Positions 8,549 through 17,645 of a stretch of 64,000 nucleotides of DNA are shown here, piece by piece. Both the position numbers and the translations under genes were made by a program. The stretch lies in NCBI RefSeq assembly GCF_020164455.1, contig NZ_JAIQWW010000006.1, positions 186,001 through 250,000 on the forward strand, read 5' to 3'. The DNA is from Phyllobacterium chamaecytisi (GTDB taxonomy: Bacteria > Pseudomonadota > Alphaproteobacteria > Rhizobiales > Rhizobiaceae). Numbering within the stretch: the first letter of the stretch is position 1; each line of letters starts with the position of its first letter. A model generated the notes under the pieces. That model was not told the DNA's origin. It searched no databases and saw nothing but the letters and a program-made list of their open reading frames with translations.

Positions 8549-11500
8549 ATGAAAAAAGGTGATCATCTCTTCCTCGTCGACGGTTCCGGTTATATCTTCA
8601 GAGCCTATCACGCATTACCTCCTCTGACCCGCAAATCCGACGGTTTGCCGGTTGGCGCTGTGTCGGGTTTCTGCAACATGCTGTGGAAGCTGCTACGGGA
8701 AGCGCGCGACACATCCGTGCGCGATACGCCCACACACTTTGCCGTGATCTTCGATTATTCGTCGCATACATTCCGCAAGGAAATCTATCCGGAATACAAG
8801 GCAAACCGCTCGGCACCGCCGGAAGATCTCATTCCGCAGTTCGGTTTGATCCGCCAGGCAACCAAGGCCTTCAACCTGCCTTGCATCGAAAAGGACGGCT
8901 ACGAGGCGGACGATCTGATCGCCACCTATGCCCGCCAGGCCGAAGCGGTCGGCGCGGAGGTCACCATCATCTCTTCCGACAAGGATCTGATGCAGCTCGT
9001 CACGCCGCTGGTAACGATGTACGACAGCATGAAAGACAAGCAGATCCGTATCCCCGATGTCATCGAGAAATGGGGCGTGCCGCCTGAGAAGATGATCGAC
9101 CTGCAGGCGATGACCGGCGACTCAACCGATAATGTGCCGGGAATTCCAGGCATCGGACCGAAAACGGCAGCGCAGTTGCTGGAAGAATTCGGCGATCTCG
9201 ATACGCTGCTTGCAAGGGCCGGCGAGATCAAGCAGCAAAAGCGGCGCGAGAACATTATCCAGTATGCGGAACAGGCCCGCATCTCCCGCCAGTTGGTAAC
9301 TTTGAAGACGGACACCCCGGTCGACGTCGGCATCGAGGATTTTAGCCTTGAACCTCAAAACGGCCCCAAGCTGGTCGCCTTTCTCAAGGCAATGGAGTTC
9401 AATGCGCTGACGCGGCGGGCGGCAGAGGCAACGGGCGTCGAGGCCAGCGAGATCGAACCGGCAAACGTGCTCATCCAGGCTGTTGCAGAGGCGCACGGAC
9501 CGGACCTTGATATCGCATCCGAAGACGGTCCCCCCAGCCCGCCAAAACCGGCTGCATCAGCACCGAGCCGCGCCAAGCCAGCTTTTGGCAATGTAGAGGG
9601 GACACCAGCCGACCTGGTGAAATCCCGCACCGACCAGGCGCTTGCAGCCAAGATCGATCGCAGTTCGTACGCGACCATTCGGGACGTTGCTGCACTGCAG
9701 GTCTGGATCGACGAAGCGATGGCATCGGGTGTCATCGCTTTCGACACGGAAACCACGTCCGCAGACCCGATGCAGACCGAAGTCGTTGGGCTGTCGCTGG
9801 CGACGCGGCCGGGACGTGCCGCCTATATCCCGATCAATCACGTATCAGGCGACGGCGATCTCCTCGGCGGTGGGCTGATCGAGCACCAGATACCCGAGCG
9901 CGAAGTGTTTCGCATGTTGAAGCCGCTTCTCGAAGACGCGTCGGTCCTCAAGATAGCGCACAGCATGAAATATGAGTGGCTGGTGATGCACCGCTACGGC
10001 ATCGATCTTCATCCACTCGACGATACGATGCTCATCTCCTATGTGCTCGATGCCGGTGAAGGCAGTCACAGCATGGACAGTCTTTGCGATCGCTGGCTGG
10101 GCCACAAGCCTCTCGCCCACAAGGAGTTGATCGGCTCGGGCAAGTCATCGGTCACCTTCGACAAGGTTTCCATCGAGCGGGCAACGGAATATGCGGCGGA
10201 AGATGCCGATGTCACCTTGCAGCTCTGGCGTCTGCTAAAGCCTCGTCTCGTCGCTGACGGGCTGATGTCGGTGTATGAGCGGCTGGAGCGGCCACTTATT
10301 CCTGTGCTTGCACGCATGGAAGAGCGCGGCATTTCCGTCGATCGGCAGATACTTTCGCGCCTGTCCGGTGATCTCGCCCAATCCGCCGCAGCGATCGAGG
10401 AGGACATTTACCGGCTCGCCGGCGAGAAGATCAATATCGGCTCACCAAAGCAGATGGGCGATATCCTGTTTGGCAAGATGGGCCTGCCCGGCGGTTCCAA
10501 GACGAAGACCGGGCAATGGTCCACATCGGCCCAACTCCTTGAAGATCTTGCTGCGGAGGGTCACGAGCTGCCACGCAAGATCGTCGACTGGCGTCAGCTT
10601 ACGAAGCTCAAATCGACCTATACGGACGCCCTGCCCGGCTATATCAACCCGCGGACCAAACGCGTGCACACCTCATACGCCATGGCGGCGACCTCTACAG
10701 GCCGCCTCTCATCTTCCGAGCCGAACCTGCAGAACATTCCGGTGCGCACGAGCGAGGGCCGCAAGATCCGCACCGCCTTTATTGCCGAGCCGGGAAACAA
10801 GCTGATTTCCGCCGATTACAGCCAGATCGAATTGCGGGTGCTGGCGCATGTCGCCGAAATTCCGCAACTGACGCAAGCTTTTGCCGATGGCATCGACATT
10901 CACGCCATGACGGCTTCCGAAATGTTCGGCGTGCCGGTGAAGGATATGCCTTCGGAGGTTCGGCGCCGCGCCAAGGCGATCAACTTCGGTATCATCTATG
11001 GCATTTCGGCTTTCGGTCTCGCCAATCAGCTGTCCATTCCGCGCGAGGAGGCCGGCCAATATATCCGCACCTATTTCGATCGTTTTCCGGGGATCAAGGA
11101 TTACATGGAAGCGACGAAAGCCTTCGCCCGCCAGCATGGTTATGTCGAGACGATCTTCGGCCGGCGCGCGCACTATCCGGAGATACGGTCGTCCAACCCG
11201 ACACATAGGGCATTCAACGAGCGCGCCGCGATCAATGCGCCGATCCAGGGCTCAGCAGCCGATATCATTCGCCGGGCGATGGTGCGCATGGAACCAGCCT
11301 TGGATGAAGCCAAGCTCTCGGCGCGCATGCTCCTGCAGGTGCATGACGAACTGATCTTCGAGACTGCCGAGGAAGAGGTCGAGGCGACGATCCCGGTCAT
11401 CCGCCATGTGATGGAGAATGCCGCCATGCCTGCGGTGTCGTTGTCAGTGCCGCTGCATGTTGATGCGCGGGCGGCGCATAACTGGGATGAAGCGCATTAG
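8549..11500 (+). CDS. polA: DNA polymerase I
   Basis: Replication and repair polymerase, 983 residues, with three domains. The N-terminal 5'-3' exonuclease (about 1-290) starts LFLVDGSGYIFRAYHALP and includes TGDSTDNVPGIPGIGPKTA. A Pro/Ala-rich linker spans about 320-365. An intact 3'-5' proofreading domain has FDTET at about 398-402 and YAAEDADVT. The polymerase domain has motif A DYSQIELR (Asp at about 756), motif B RRRAKAINFGIIYG and motif C VHDE (about 930-933). All key residues are present, so it should excise primers, proofread and fill gaps. It is convergent with the FGGY kinase across a hairpin-rich spacer. Confidence 0.98.
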   Translation: MKKGDHLFLVDGSGYIFRAYHALPPLTRKSDGLPVGAVSGFCNMLWKLLREARDTSVRDTPTHFAVIFDYSSHTFRKEIYPEYKANRSAPPEDLIPQFGLIRQATKAFNLPCIEKDGYEADDLIATYARQAEAVGAEVTIISSDKDLMQLVTPLVTMYDSMKDKQIRIPDVIEKWGVPPEKMIDLQAMTGDSTDNVPGIPGIGPKTAAQLLEEFGDLDTLLARAGEIKQQKRRENIIQYAEQARISRQLVTLKTDTPVDVGIEDFSLEPQNGPKLVAFLKAMEFNALTRRAAEATGVEASEIEPANVLIQAVAEAHGPDLDIASEDGPPSPPKPAASAPSRAKPAFGNVEGTPADLVKSRTDQALAAKIDRSSYATIRDVAALQVWIDEAMASGVIAFDTETTSADPMQTEVVGLSLATRPGRAAYIPINHVSGDGDLLGGGLIEHQIPEREVFRMLKPLLEDASVLKIAHSMKYEWLVMHRYGIDLHPLDDTMLISYVLDAGEGSHSMDSLCDRWLGHKPLAHKELIGSGKSSVTFDKVSIERATEYAAEDADVTLQLWRLLKPRLVADGLMSVYERLERPLIPVLARMEERGISVDRQILSRLSGDLAQSAAAIEEDIYRLAGEKINIGSPKQMGDILFGKMGLPGGSKTKTGQWSTSAQLLEDLAAEGHELPRKIVDWRQLTKLKSTYTDALPGYINPRTKRVHTSYAMAATSTGRLSSSEPNLQNIPVRTSEGRKIRTAFIAEPGNKLISADYSQIELRVLAHVAEIPQLTQAFADGIDIHAMTASEMFGVPVKDMPSEVRRRAKAINFGIIYGISAFGLANQLSIPREEAGQYIRTYFDRFPGIKDYMEATKAFARQHGYVETIFGRRAHYPEIRSSNPTHRAFNERAAINAPIQGSAADIIRRAMVRMEPALDEAKLSARMLLQVHDELIFETAEEEVEATIPVIRHVMENAAMPAVSLSVPLHVDARAAHNWDEAH

Positions 11501-11511
11501 AGACTCGTCTT

Positions 11512-11693
11512 ATCTCCCCCCTTGTGGGGGAGAATGTGATTTCAGCATCTTAGCCCTTGCTAAGTGCTAGAAATCACAAGAGAGGGGATAGTGAATTATG
11601 GTCCAGATCCCCTCACTTGGATTTTCTAAGAATTTAGCAAAGAGGCTAAATCCAAGAAAATCCTATCTCTCCCACAAGGGGAGAGATAGTCGG
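11512..11693. repeat. Cluster of palindromic hairpins between polA and the FGGY kinase
   Basis: The spacer between the two convergent genes is almost all inverted repeat. A CTCCCC-TTGTGGGGGAG motif near 11514-11532 is answered by a related one near 11675-11690. Between them lie a near-perfect stem of about 19 bp (11537-11578, GTGATTTC...GAAATCAC) and another of about 19 bp (11630-11672, GGATTTTCT...AGAAAATCC). The CCCCTTGTGGGG core is shared with repeats at 23131, 26468 and 34644. It may end both transcripts, but no T-run follows. Confidence 0.75.
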
Positions 11694-11704
11694 AGCCGTC
11701 TTTA

Positions 11705-13561
11705 TTACTGAAGCGTATCCAGCACTTTGCGCTGGGCATGCATCTCAAGGAAAACGCGGTAGTCCCTGTCGAGACGGGCGCGCGCGGTCGGGTCCGGTTG
11801 GCGCGGCCGGCCACCCTGTTTCATGGCAATGCAGGCGGAAGGTAAGTCGGAATAGAGGCCCGCTGCCGTCGCAGCCACCATGGCCGTGCCGAGCAGTACG
11901 GCATCTTCGGCTGCCGACGTTATCACCGTGCAGCCGGTAGCGTCAGCATAGAGCTCCATCAGCAGCGGACTTTTGGTGTGGCCGCCGGTGACATGCATCG
12001 TGTCGATGGCATAGCCCTTGTCGTTCAGCGCATCGAGAATATGCCGGACACCCAGCGCAATCCCGACGCAGGTGCGCCAGTAGAGCCGGCAGAGACTGTC
12101 GAACGATGCGTCCAGTGTCAGTCCGCTGATCACCCCTACCGCGTGCGGATCAGCGAGCGGCGAGCGGTTGCCATGGAAATCCGGTAGAACGTGCAGGCGG
12201 CTGGCGAGGTCCGGCCCTTCTCTTTCGCGCAGTTCCATGATCCGTTCGGTGATTTTCCTGTGCACGGCAGCGTTCGGATCACCAACGGCTCCATGCCAGC
12301 GGGTGATATGGTCCAGCAATGCTCCGGTTACGGACTGCCCGCCTTCGCTGAGCCAGCAATCCGGCAGAGCAACGCCATAATACGGCCCCCAGCCGCCGCT
12401 GAATGAGATCGGCTCCTGCGACAGCGCCATAAGGCAGCTCGATGTACCAGCGATCAGCGCAAGGTGGCGATCGATTTGCGACAGATCGCCGGCAAAGCCG
12501 CCAAGTACTCCAAGCGCGCCGGCATAGGCATCGATCAACCCTGCTCCGACGTGGCAGGAAGTGGTCAATCCGAGCGCCTTGGCGGCTTCGGGCGTCAACC
12601 GTCCGACATCTGCTCCAACAGGACTGGCACGCTCGGGCAGATTGCCGCGCTCAACCAGATCCTCCAGGCCAATGGTTTCAAGGTAGTCCGGCTGCCAGCC
12701 TTCCAGCTCATGCGCAAGGTAAGTCCATTTGCAGGTCAGTGTGCATTGCGAACGGGCCAGCGAACCTGATGCCCTCCAGCTCAGATAATCCGCAAGGTCA
12801 AAGAAATAGCCGGCTTTGTTCCATGTCTCCGGCAAATGCCGCTTCAGCCACATCAGTTTTGGTGTCTGCATTTCCGGCGACATGACGCCGCCGAGATAGC
12901 TCAGTACTTTGTGGCCGGTCGCCGTGCATTCATCCGCTTCATCCAGCGCGCGGTGATCGAGCCAGACGATTGTATCCCAGCGTTTCTCGCCGGACGTCGA
13001 GACGGTCAGTTGCCTGCCCTCTTCATCTCGAACGACGAGGGAACAGGTGGCGTCAAAACTTATGCCAACAACATGGGAGGGATCGACCTTGGACGCGGCA
13101 ACGGCGCCCTGTACGGCGATACAGACGGATTTCCATATGTCTTCCGAATCATGCTCTGCATGACCGGCAAGCGGCTGGTTCATCAGGATTGGATGTTCGA
13201 CCCGACCAAGGAGTTTTCCACTGGCATCGAGAATGCCCGCACGCGCGCTCCCTGTCCCGACATCTACCGCGCAGACAAATTGAGAGCCTCTTGCGATAAT
13301 ATTGGCGCTGTTCTGTTTCTCGGATGGCGAGACAATCCACGCGGAAGGTGGCGAGGCCGATGTGTGTACATCGGACGACGACGCCTGACAAAGTGGTTGG
13401 CCGCCAGCCGGAAACCCGAAGGGCCGGGTGAATTTGGGCCAAATCCTTCGGGCTTCGGCGTCGTCCGATGCACAAACATCGGCCTCGCCAAACCCCTCGA
13501 CCTTGTCCACAAATTCCCTCCGGCAGAACGCGTCAATATTGTCGCAAGAGGCTCTAAGCAT
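11705..13561 (-). CDS. FGGY-family carbohydrate kinase (ribulokinase-like) with a repeat-encoded N-terminal extension
   Basis: ATP-dependent pentulose/pentitol kinase of the FGGY family. The family core starts at about residue 94 with FVCAVDVGTGSARAG (phosphate-1 motif) and continues with ISFDATCS, WLDHRA, GAGLIDAYAG and VTGGHTKSPL, in a core of about 525 residues, normal for ribulokinases. The first 93 residues are encoded by a 274-bp nested palindromic repeat and resemble no kinase. The only good start is ATG 13561, which overlaps the upstream HAD stop (TGATG), and no ATG, GTG or TTG lies in frame between the repeat and the core. Last gene of the smo/mtl block, probably phosphorylating a keto-sugar made by the dehydrogenases. 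Confidence 0.87.
   Translation of the reverse strand: MLRASCDNIDAFCRREFVDKVEGFGEADVCASDDAEARRIWPKFTRPFGFPAGGQPLCQASSSDVHTSASPPSAWIVSPSEKQNSANIIARGSQFVCAVDVGTGSARAGILDASGKLLGRVEHPILMNQPLAGHAEHDSEDIWKSVCIAVQGAVAASKVDPSHVVGISFDATCSLVVRDEEGRQLTVSTSGEKRWDTIVWLDHRALDEADECTATGHKVLSYLGGVMSPEMQTPKLMWLKRHLPETWNKAGYFFDLADYLSWRASGSLARSQCTLTCKWTYLAHELEGWQPDYLETIGLEDLVERGNLPERASPVGADVGRLTPEAAKALGLTTSCHVGAGLIDAYAGALGVLGGFAGDLSQIDRHLALIAGTSSCLMALSQEPISFSGGWGPYYGVALPDCWLSEGGQSVTGALLDHITRWHGAVGDPNAAVHRKITERIMELREREGPDLASRLHVLPDFHGNRSPLADPHAVGVISGLTLDASFDSLCRLYWRTCVGIALGVRHILDALNDKGYAIDTMHVTGGHTKSPLLMELYADATGCTVITSAAEDAVLLGTAMVAATAAGLYSDLPSACIAMKQGGRPRQPDPTARARLDRDYRVFLEMHAQRKVLDTLQ
13283..13556. repeat. Nested palindromic element inside the FGGY kinase ORF
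   Basis: Two arms of roughly 100 bp (13283-13385 and 13457-13556) are imperfect inverted copies of each other; the outer tips (agagcctcttgcga / tcgcaagaggctct) and the cgaggccgatgt...catcggacgacg blocks match best. The spacer holds smaller palindromes: CCCGAAGG/CCTTCGGG and ATTTGG-g-CCAAAT. It looks like a small dispersed palindromic element that has landed at the start of a coding sequence and kept it in frame. Confidence 0.8.
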
Positions 13562-14247
13562 CAACGAACTTTCGGTGTGGCCTGCGTGAGCAAGCCCGGC
13601 AACTCCAACATGTCGCTGAATATACGGTCTGGATGACGGGACGCAAGTGCAGCCTCAAGCCGTCCGCCGCGCGAATGCGTGCCGCCTGTGAAAGCAAAGA
13701 CCCGCATGCCGGCGCTCTTGGCCGCTTCGATTCCGGCCGGACTATCCTCGACCACGAGGCAGTCCTTCGGCTCGACCTTCATCGTTTTCGCAGCCAATAG
13801 AAAAAGATCCGGTGCCGGCTTGCCGTGTTTTACCATCGTCGCACTGAAAATATGCGGATCCAGAAGGCCGAGCAATCCTGTCAATTTCAACGACAGGCGA
13901 ATGCGATCGGGCTGACTTGATGAGGCCACGCAGCGCGGCACATCAAGTTTGCGGAGAGTATCGGCGATACCCGGTATCGGCTTCAGATCGAGTTCGAAGC
14001 GAGCGAACAGATTGGCCCGCATCTCATCGAGATCTGCCTCGCTTGCGGCGAAACCGTATTCTTCATGCAGGACCTTGCTGATCGTCGTCATGCTGCGCCC
14101 GAGAAAACGGTCGTAGGCGTCATCCTCCGACATGACAGTGCCATTCTTGGCGATCATGTCGAGCAGGACAGCGATGGAAATCGGTTCGCTGTCGACGAGA
14201 ACGCCGTCGCAGTCGAATATCACCAGATCTGGTTTCGCTGTCGTCAA
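13561..14247 (-). CDS. HAD-superfamily hydrolase, beta-phosphoglucomutase/sugar-phosphatase-like
   Basis: 228 residues. HAD motif I is VIFDCDGVLVDSEP (nucleophile Asp and acid/base Asp), motif II is CVASSSQP, the Lys of motif III is in HGKPAPD and motif IV is CLVVEDSPAGIEAA. An alpha-helical cap follows motif I, as in beta-phosphoglucomutase and sugar-phosphatases such as YieH. It overlaps mtlK upstream by ATGA and the kinase downstream by TGATG, so it is translationally coupled in the polyol operon. A likely role is to remove phosphate from unwanted sugar phosphates formed during polyol catabolism. The exact substrate cannot be read from sequence. Confidence 0.88.
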   Translation of the reverse strand: MTTAKPDLVIFDCDGVLVDSEPISIAVLLDMIAKNGTVMSEDDAYDRFLGRSMTTISKVLHEEYGFAASEADLDEMRANLFARFELDLKPIPGIADTLRKLDVPRCVASSSQPDRIRLSLKLTGLLGLLDPHIFSATMVKHGKPAPDLFLLAAKTMKVEPKDCLVVEDSPAGIEAAKSAGMRVFAFTGGTHSRGGRLEAALASRHPDRIFSDMLELPGLLTQATPKVR

Positions 14248-15722
14248 AGCTTGTCATCCAGGTAGAGCCTGAGGGTCTCGCGAGCGCCCTTGTCCCAGAG
14301 CGTCCGGAGGATGCGCGAGAACGATTCGGCGAAAATCGGCGATGTGCCAACCTCTCCGAAAATATCGGTCATCGCGAGGAATGCTTTCGGATCGTCCTTG
14401 GCTTTCAAGGCTTCAACTTTCAAGCGTTCAGCGCTGGCGTCGAGATAGTTCGTCGGCTTGCCTGTATCGGTCGTCCCTGCGCAGAAGCGGCACCAAAGCG
14501 CCGAAACCAGCGACAGGCCGGTGATGCTCTTGCCCGCTTTCAGCCGGTCGGCAGTCGTCGGTAGAATAAACTTCGGCTGGCGATTGGATCCGTCCTGGCA
14601 GAGGCGCTGGATCGTGTCGCCGATCTTCGGATTGGAGAACCGCCGCACGATGAGGTCGAAATAGTCCTCGAACGGCATGTCGGGTACGGGCGGCAGGACC
14701 GGAATAATCTCCTCCCGCTCAAGTTTGGTCAAAAATTCGCGAATCAATGGTTCTTCCATGGCCTCGTGGACAAAATGAATATCCATCAAAGCCGCGGGAT
14801 AGGCAATCGCCGCGTGACCACCATTGAGAATGCGGATTTTCATCAGCTCATAGGGTGCGACATCCCTGACGAAGGTCACGCCAACTTTTTCAAGCGCCGG
14901 CCGGCCCGTAGGGAAATGGTCCTCCAGCACCCATTGCTTGAATGGCTCGCAGAAAACCGGCCAATTATCATCTATGCCGAAATCCGTGGCCAGGAGGTTG
15001 CGCTCGCGATCGGTCGTCGCTGGTGTAATGCGATCGACCATGCTGTTGGGGAACGCAACGTTCTGCCTGATCCATTCTGCCAGATTCGCATCGACTAGCG
15101 CGGCCAAGCCGCTGACGGCATCGCTGGTTACATGGCCATTGCCTGGAATATTATCGCAGGACATGACGGTGAACGGCGCGGTGCCTTCGTTGCGGCGGCG
15201 AATGAGGCCAGCGAGGATAAGGCCAAAGACGGTTTTCGGGTTTGCGATGTCGGCTGCATCGGCCACGATTGCCGGATGCTGCGGATTGAACACACCTGAA
15301 GCCGGATCGATGAAATAACCACCCTCGGTGATGGTCATCGAAACGATACGGATTTCGGGATCCGCAAGTCGTGTGATGGTATTTGAACTATCGCCGGGCT
15401 GCAGATAATCGATCATCGACGACGTGACATGGGCAACCCGGTGTCCGCTGTCCTGTTCGACGACCGTGGTCAGCCAATCCTGCTCCTTCAGCTTCTGCCG
15501 CATGACCTCGTCGGAGGCAAGCACACCCGCACCGACAAGACCCCATTCATGATCTGTCCCGGCGTTGAACAGCGCATCGAGATAGACGGCCTGATGTGCA
15601 CGATGGAAATTGCCGATGCCGAAATGAATGATCCCGGCCTTCAGGTCGGACTGGCTATAGCCGGGAACGCCGACCTTCTCCGGCAGGTTCTGCAGCGCCG
15701 CTTTCGAGAGTTTTACAGTCAT
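14244..15722 (-). CDS. mtlK: Mannitol 2-dehydrogenase (polyol dehydrogenase, long-chain)
   Basis: NAD-dependent oxidation of D-mannitol to D-fructose (and D-arabitol to xylulose in homologues), 492 residues. It belongs to the zinc-independent long-chain mannitol dehydrogenase family. The Rossmann motif is IHFGIGNFHRAHQA near the N-terminus, followed by SMTITEGGY, MSCDNIPGNGH and the catalytic region KIRILNGGHAAIAYPA (Lys plus Asn/His). ATG 15722 follows AAGGGTTAGG; the frame is open to 15794 but adds atypical residues. The gene order smoS-mtlK matches the Sinorhizobium/Rhodobacter smo operons. It ends by ATGA overlap with the HAD gene. Confidence 0.92.
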   Translation of the reverse strand: MTVKLSKAALQNLPEKVGVPGYSQSDLKAGIIHFGIGNFHRAHQAVYLDALFNAGTDHEWGLVGAGVLASDEVMRQKLKEQDWLTTVVEQDSGHRVAHVTSSMIDYLQPGDSSNTITRLADPEIRIVSMTITEGGYFIDPASGVFNPQHPAIVADAADIANPKTVFGLILAGLIRRRNEGTAPFTVMSCDNIPGNGHVTSDAVSGLAALVDANLAEWIRQNVAFPNSMVDRITPATTDRERNLLATDFGIDDNWPVFCEPFKQWVLEDHFPTGRPALEKVGVTFVRDVAPYELMKIRILNGGHAAIAYPAALMDIHFVHEAMEEPLIREFLTKLEREEIIPVLPPVPDMPFEDYFDLIVRRFSNPKIGDTIQRLCQDGSNRQPKFILPTTADRLKAGKSITGLSLVSALWCRFCAGTTDTGKPTNYLDASAERLKVEALKAKDDPKAFLAMTDIFGEVGTSPIFAESFSRILRTLWDKGARETLRLYLDDKL

Positions 15723-15781
15723 CGGGCCTAACCCTTCTATTCTTATAGGTTGCGTGCACCATTCAGCGCGCCGCGGAAACG

Positions 15782-16558
15782 TCAGCTCATCCAATTGCCG
15801 CCGTCGACATTGTAGGTCTGCGCGACGATGTAATCGCTCTCGCTGCTTGCAAGGAAAATTGCCATGCCAGTCAGATCTTCGGCGGTGCCCATCCGACCAT
15901 AGGGCACGGCTTCGCCGACGAGGCGCTTCTTCTCGCCGCGCGGTCTGTTTTCATACTTGGCAAAGAGAGCATCCACGCCTTCCCAGTGCTCGCCGTCGAC
16001 CACACCCGGAGCAATCGCGTTCACATTGATGCCGTGTTCTATGAGATTCAGGCCGGCGGACTGGGTCAAACTGATCACCGCAGCCTTGGTGGCGCAGTAA
16101 ATCGCCACGAGTGGCTCACCGCGACGCCCTGCCTGACTGGCCATATTGATGATCTTGCCGCCTTTGCCGCGCGCAATCATCGCCTTGGCGACCGCCTGCA
16201 AGGTAAACAGCGTGCCGGAGAAATTGACGGCGAACAGCTTCTCGTAGCTTTCGCGGGTGATTTCGACGATCGGTGCCAGATCGAACAAAGCGGCATTGTT
16301 GATCAGCACGTCTATGCCGCCAAACTTGTCAACGGTTTCCTTGACCGCGGCATCAATCGAGGCCTGATCTGTAACATCAAGGCGAACTGCGTACGCCTGG
16401 CTGCCAAGTTCGTTGGCAGTCTCCTGCGCACGCTCCAGATTGATGTCGGCTATTACCACATGCGCGGCGCCTTCACGTATATAGGCCTCAGCGAACGAAC
16501 GCCCGATGCCTCGTGCCGAACCAGTGATAAATGCCGTCTTGCCTGCCAGTCTGTTCAT
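15782..16558 (-). CDS. smoS: Sorbitol (L-iditol 2-) dehydrogenase, SDR family
   Basis: Short-chain dehydrogenase that oxidises D-sorbitol to D-fructose with NAD, 258 residues. The Rossmann glycine motif is TGSARGIG (residues 12-19), followed by the NNAA motif, the catalytic triad Ser in NMASQAG and YCATK (Tyr...Lys), and IAPGVVDGEHW, which is characteristic of the SmoS/galactitol dehydrogenase group. It lies between smoK and mtlK as in known polyol operons. A 45-bp palindromic repeat and a short spacer separate it from smoK, so expression may be damped relative to the transporter genes. Confidence 0.92.
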   Translation of the reverse strand: MNRLAGKTAFITGSARGIGRSFAEAYIREGAAHVVIADINLERAQETANELGSQAYAVRLDVTDQASIDAAVKETVDKFGGIDVLINNAALFDLAPIVEITRESYEKLFAVNFSGTLFTLQAVAKAMIARGKGGKIINMASQAGRRGEPLVAIYCATKAAVISLTQSAGLNLIEHGINVNAIAPGVVDGEHWEGVDALFAKYENRPRGEKKRLVGEAVPYGRMGTAEDLTGMAIFLASSESDYIVAQTYNVDGGNWMS

Positions 16559-16589
16559 TTCATTGTACTCATTATCTCTGTTTTATTTC

Positions 16590-16634
16590 GCAATTCCCGG
16601 ACGGAAAACCGGTTCCTACTTTTCCTGGAATTGC
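16590..16634. repeat. GCAATTCC palindromic repeat, copy abutting the smoK stop
   Basis: A 45-bp element with GCAATTCC/GGAATTGC ends and the inner CCGGACGGAAAACCGG hairpin. On the minus strand it begins immediately after the smoK stop codon. A near-identical copy is at 20896-20939 after smoC. Confidence 0.85.
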
Positions 16635-17633
16635 TCAGATTGCCTGGCCGTTCGCATCAAAGCGATGCAGCCGCGCCGGTTCGGGAGTGAGAAACACCTG
16701 CTGGCCGAAATCGGTACTGAAATCGCCATCCGTCCGCACGGTGATCTTGCCTATGCCATCGACCTGCACGTGGATGAACGTGTCGGAGCCGAGGTGTTCC
16801 GTTACGCCTACAGTGCCCTTCCAGGCGCCCTCGGTCTTCGAGATACGGACATGTTCCGGCCGCACGCCGAGTGTGACCGCGTTGTGCTTGGCAGCTTCCT
16901 GCCCCTCGATCAAGTTCATGCGCGGAGAGCCGATGAACCCGGCAACGAAAACGTTCCTCGGGCTACGGTAGAGGTCGAGTGGCGATCCGACCTGCTCGAT
17001 GCGTCCGGCATTCAGGACGACGATCTTGTCGGCCATGGTCATCGCCTCCACCTGATCGTGGGTGACGTAGATCATCGTTGTTTTCAGCTGGTGATGCAGA
17101 TCGCTTATCTCCAGCCGCATGTTGCCGCGCAATGCCGCATCGAGATTGGACAGCGGCTCGTCGAAGAGAAACGCCTTGGGTTGGCGCACGATTGCACGAC
17201 CGATTGCGACACGCTGGCGCTGACCGCCGGATAGTTGTCCGGGCCGGCGATCGAGATAGTTGGTGAGATTGAGGATATGCGCCGCATCCTTGACCTTCTT
17301 GTCGATGGCAGCCTTGTCCTGGCCGTTCATCTTCAGGGGGAACGCGATGTTGCCGTAGACGCTCATGTGTGGATAAAGCGCATAGGACTGGAATACCATG
17401 GAGAGGCCACGCTTGGCGGGCGCCTCGCTCGACATATCCTTGCCATCGATGATGATGCGGCCACCGCTCAAATCTTCAAGACCCGCGATCATCCGCAACA
17501 GCGTGGACTTGCCGCAGCCGGAAGGGCCGACGAAGACAACGAATTCACCATCAACGATTTCAAGATCGATTTCCGGAATCACGGCTGTGGTTCCAAATGA
17601 TTTCGATACTTTTTCAAGTGTAATGCTACCCAT
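16635..17633 (-). CDS. smoK: Polyol ABC transporter ATP-binding protein
   Basis: ATPase subunit of the sorbitol/mannitol importer, 332 residues, CUT1/MalK type. Walker A is [11 protein letters not shown] (about residues 36-46), the Q-loop is in [13 protein letters not shown], the ABC signature is [15 protein letters not shown], Walker B is [12 protein letters not shown] and the switch His is in VTHDQ. The C-terminal TOBE/regulatory domain carries GVRPEHV. It energises uptake through SmoF and SmoG. It lies 12 bases downstream of smoG, so it is co-transcribed. The repeat that follows its stop may shape the mRNA 3' end. Confidence 0.94.
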   Translation of the reverse strand: MGSITLEKVSKSFGTTAVIPEIDLEIVDGEFVVFVGPSGCGKSTLLRMIAGLEDLSGGRIIIDGKDMSSEAPAKRGLSMVFQSYALYPHMSVYGNIAFPLKMNGQDKAAIDKKVKDAAHILNLTNYLDRRPGQLSGGQRQRVAIGRAIVRQPKAFLFDEPLSNLDAALRGNMRLEISDLHHQLKTTMIYVTHDQVEAMTMADKIVVLNAGRIEQVGSPLDLYRSPRNVFVAGFIGSPRMNLIEGQEAAKHNAVTLGVRPEHVRISKTEGAWKGTVGVTEHLGSDTFIHVQVDGIGKITVRTDGDFSTDFGQQVFLTPEPARLHRFDANGQAI

Positions 17634-17645
17634 AATATTTCCCCC

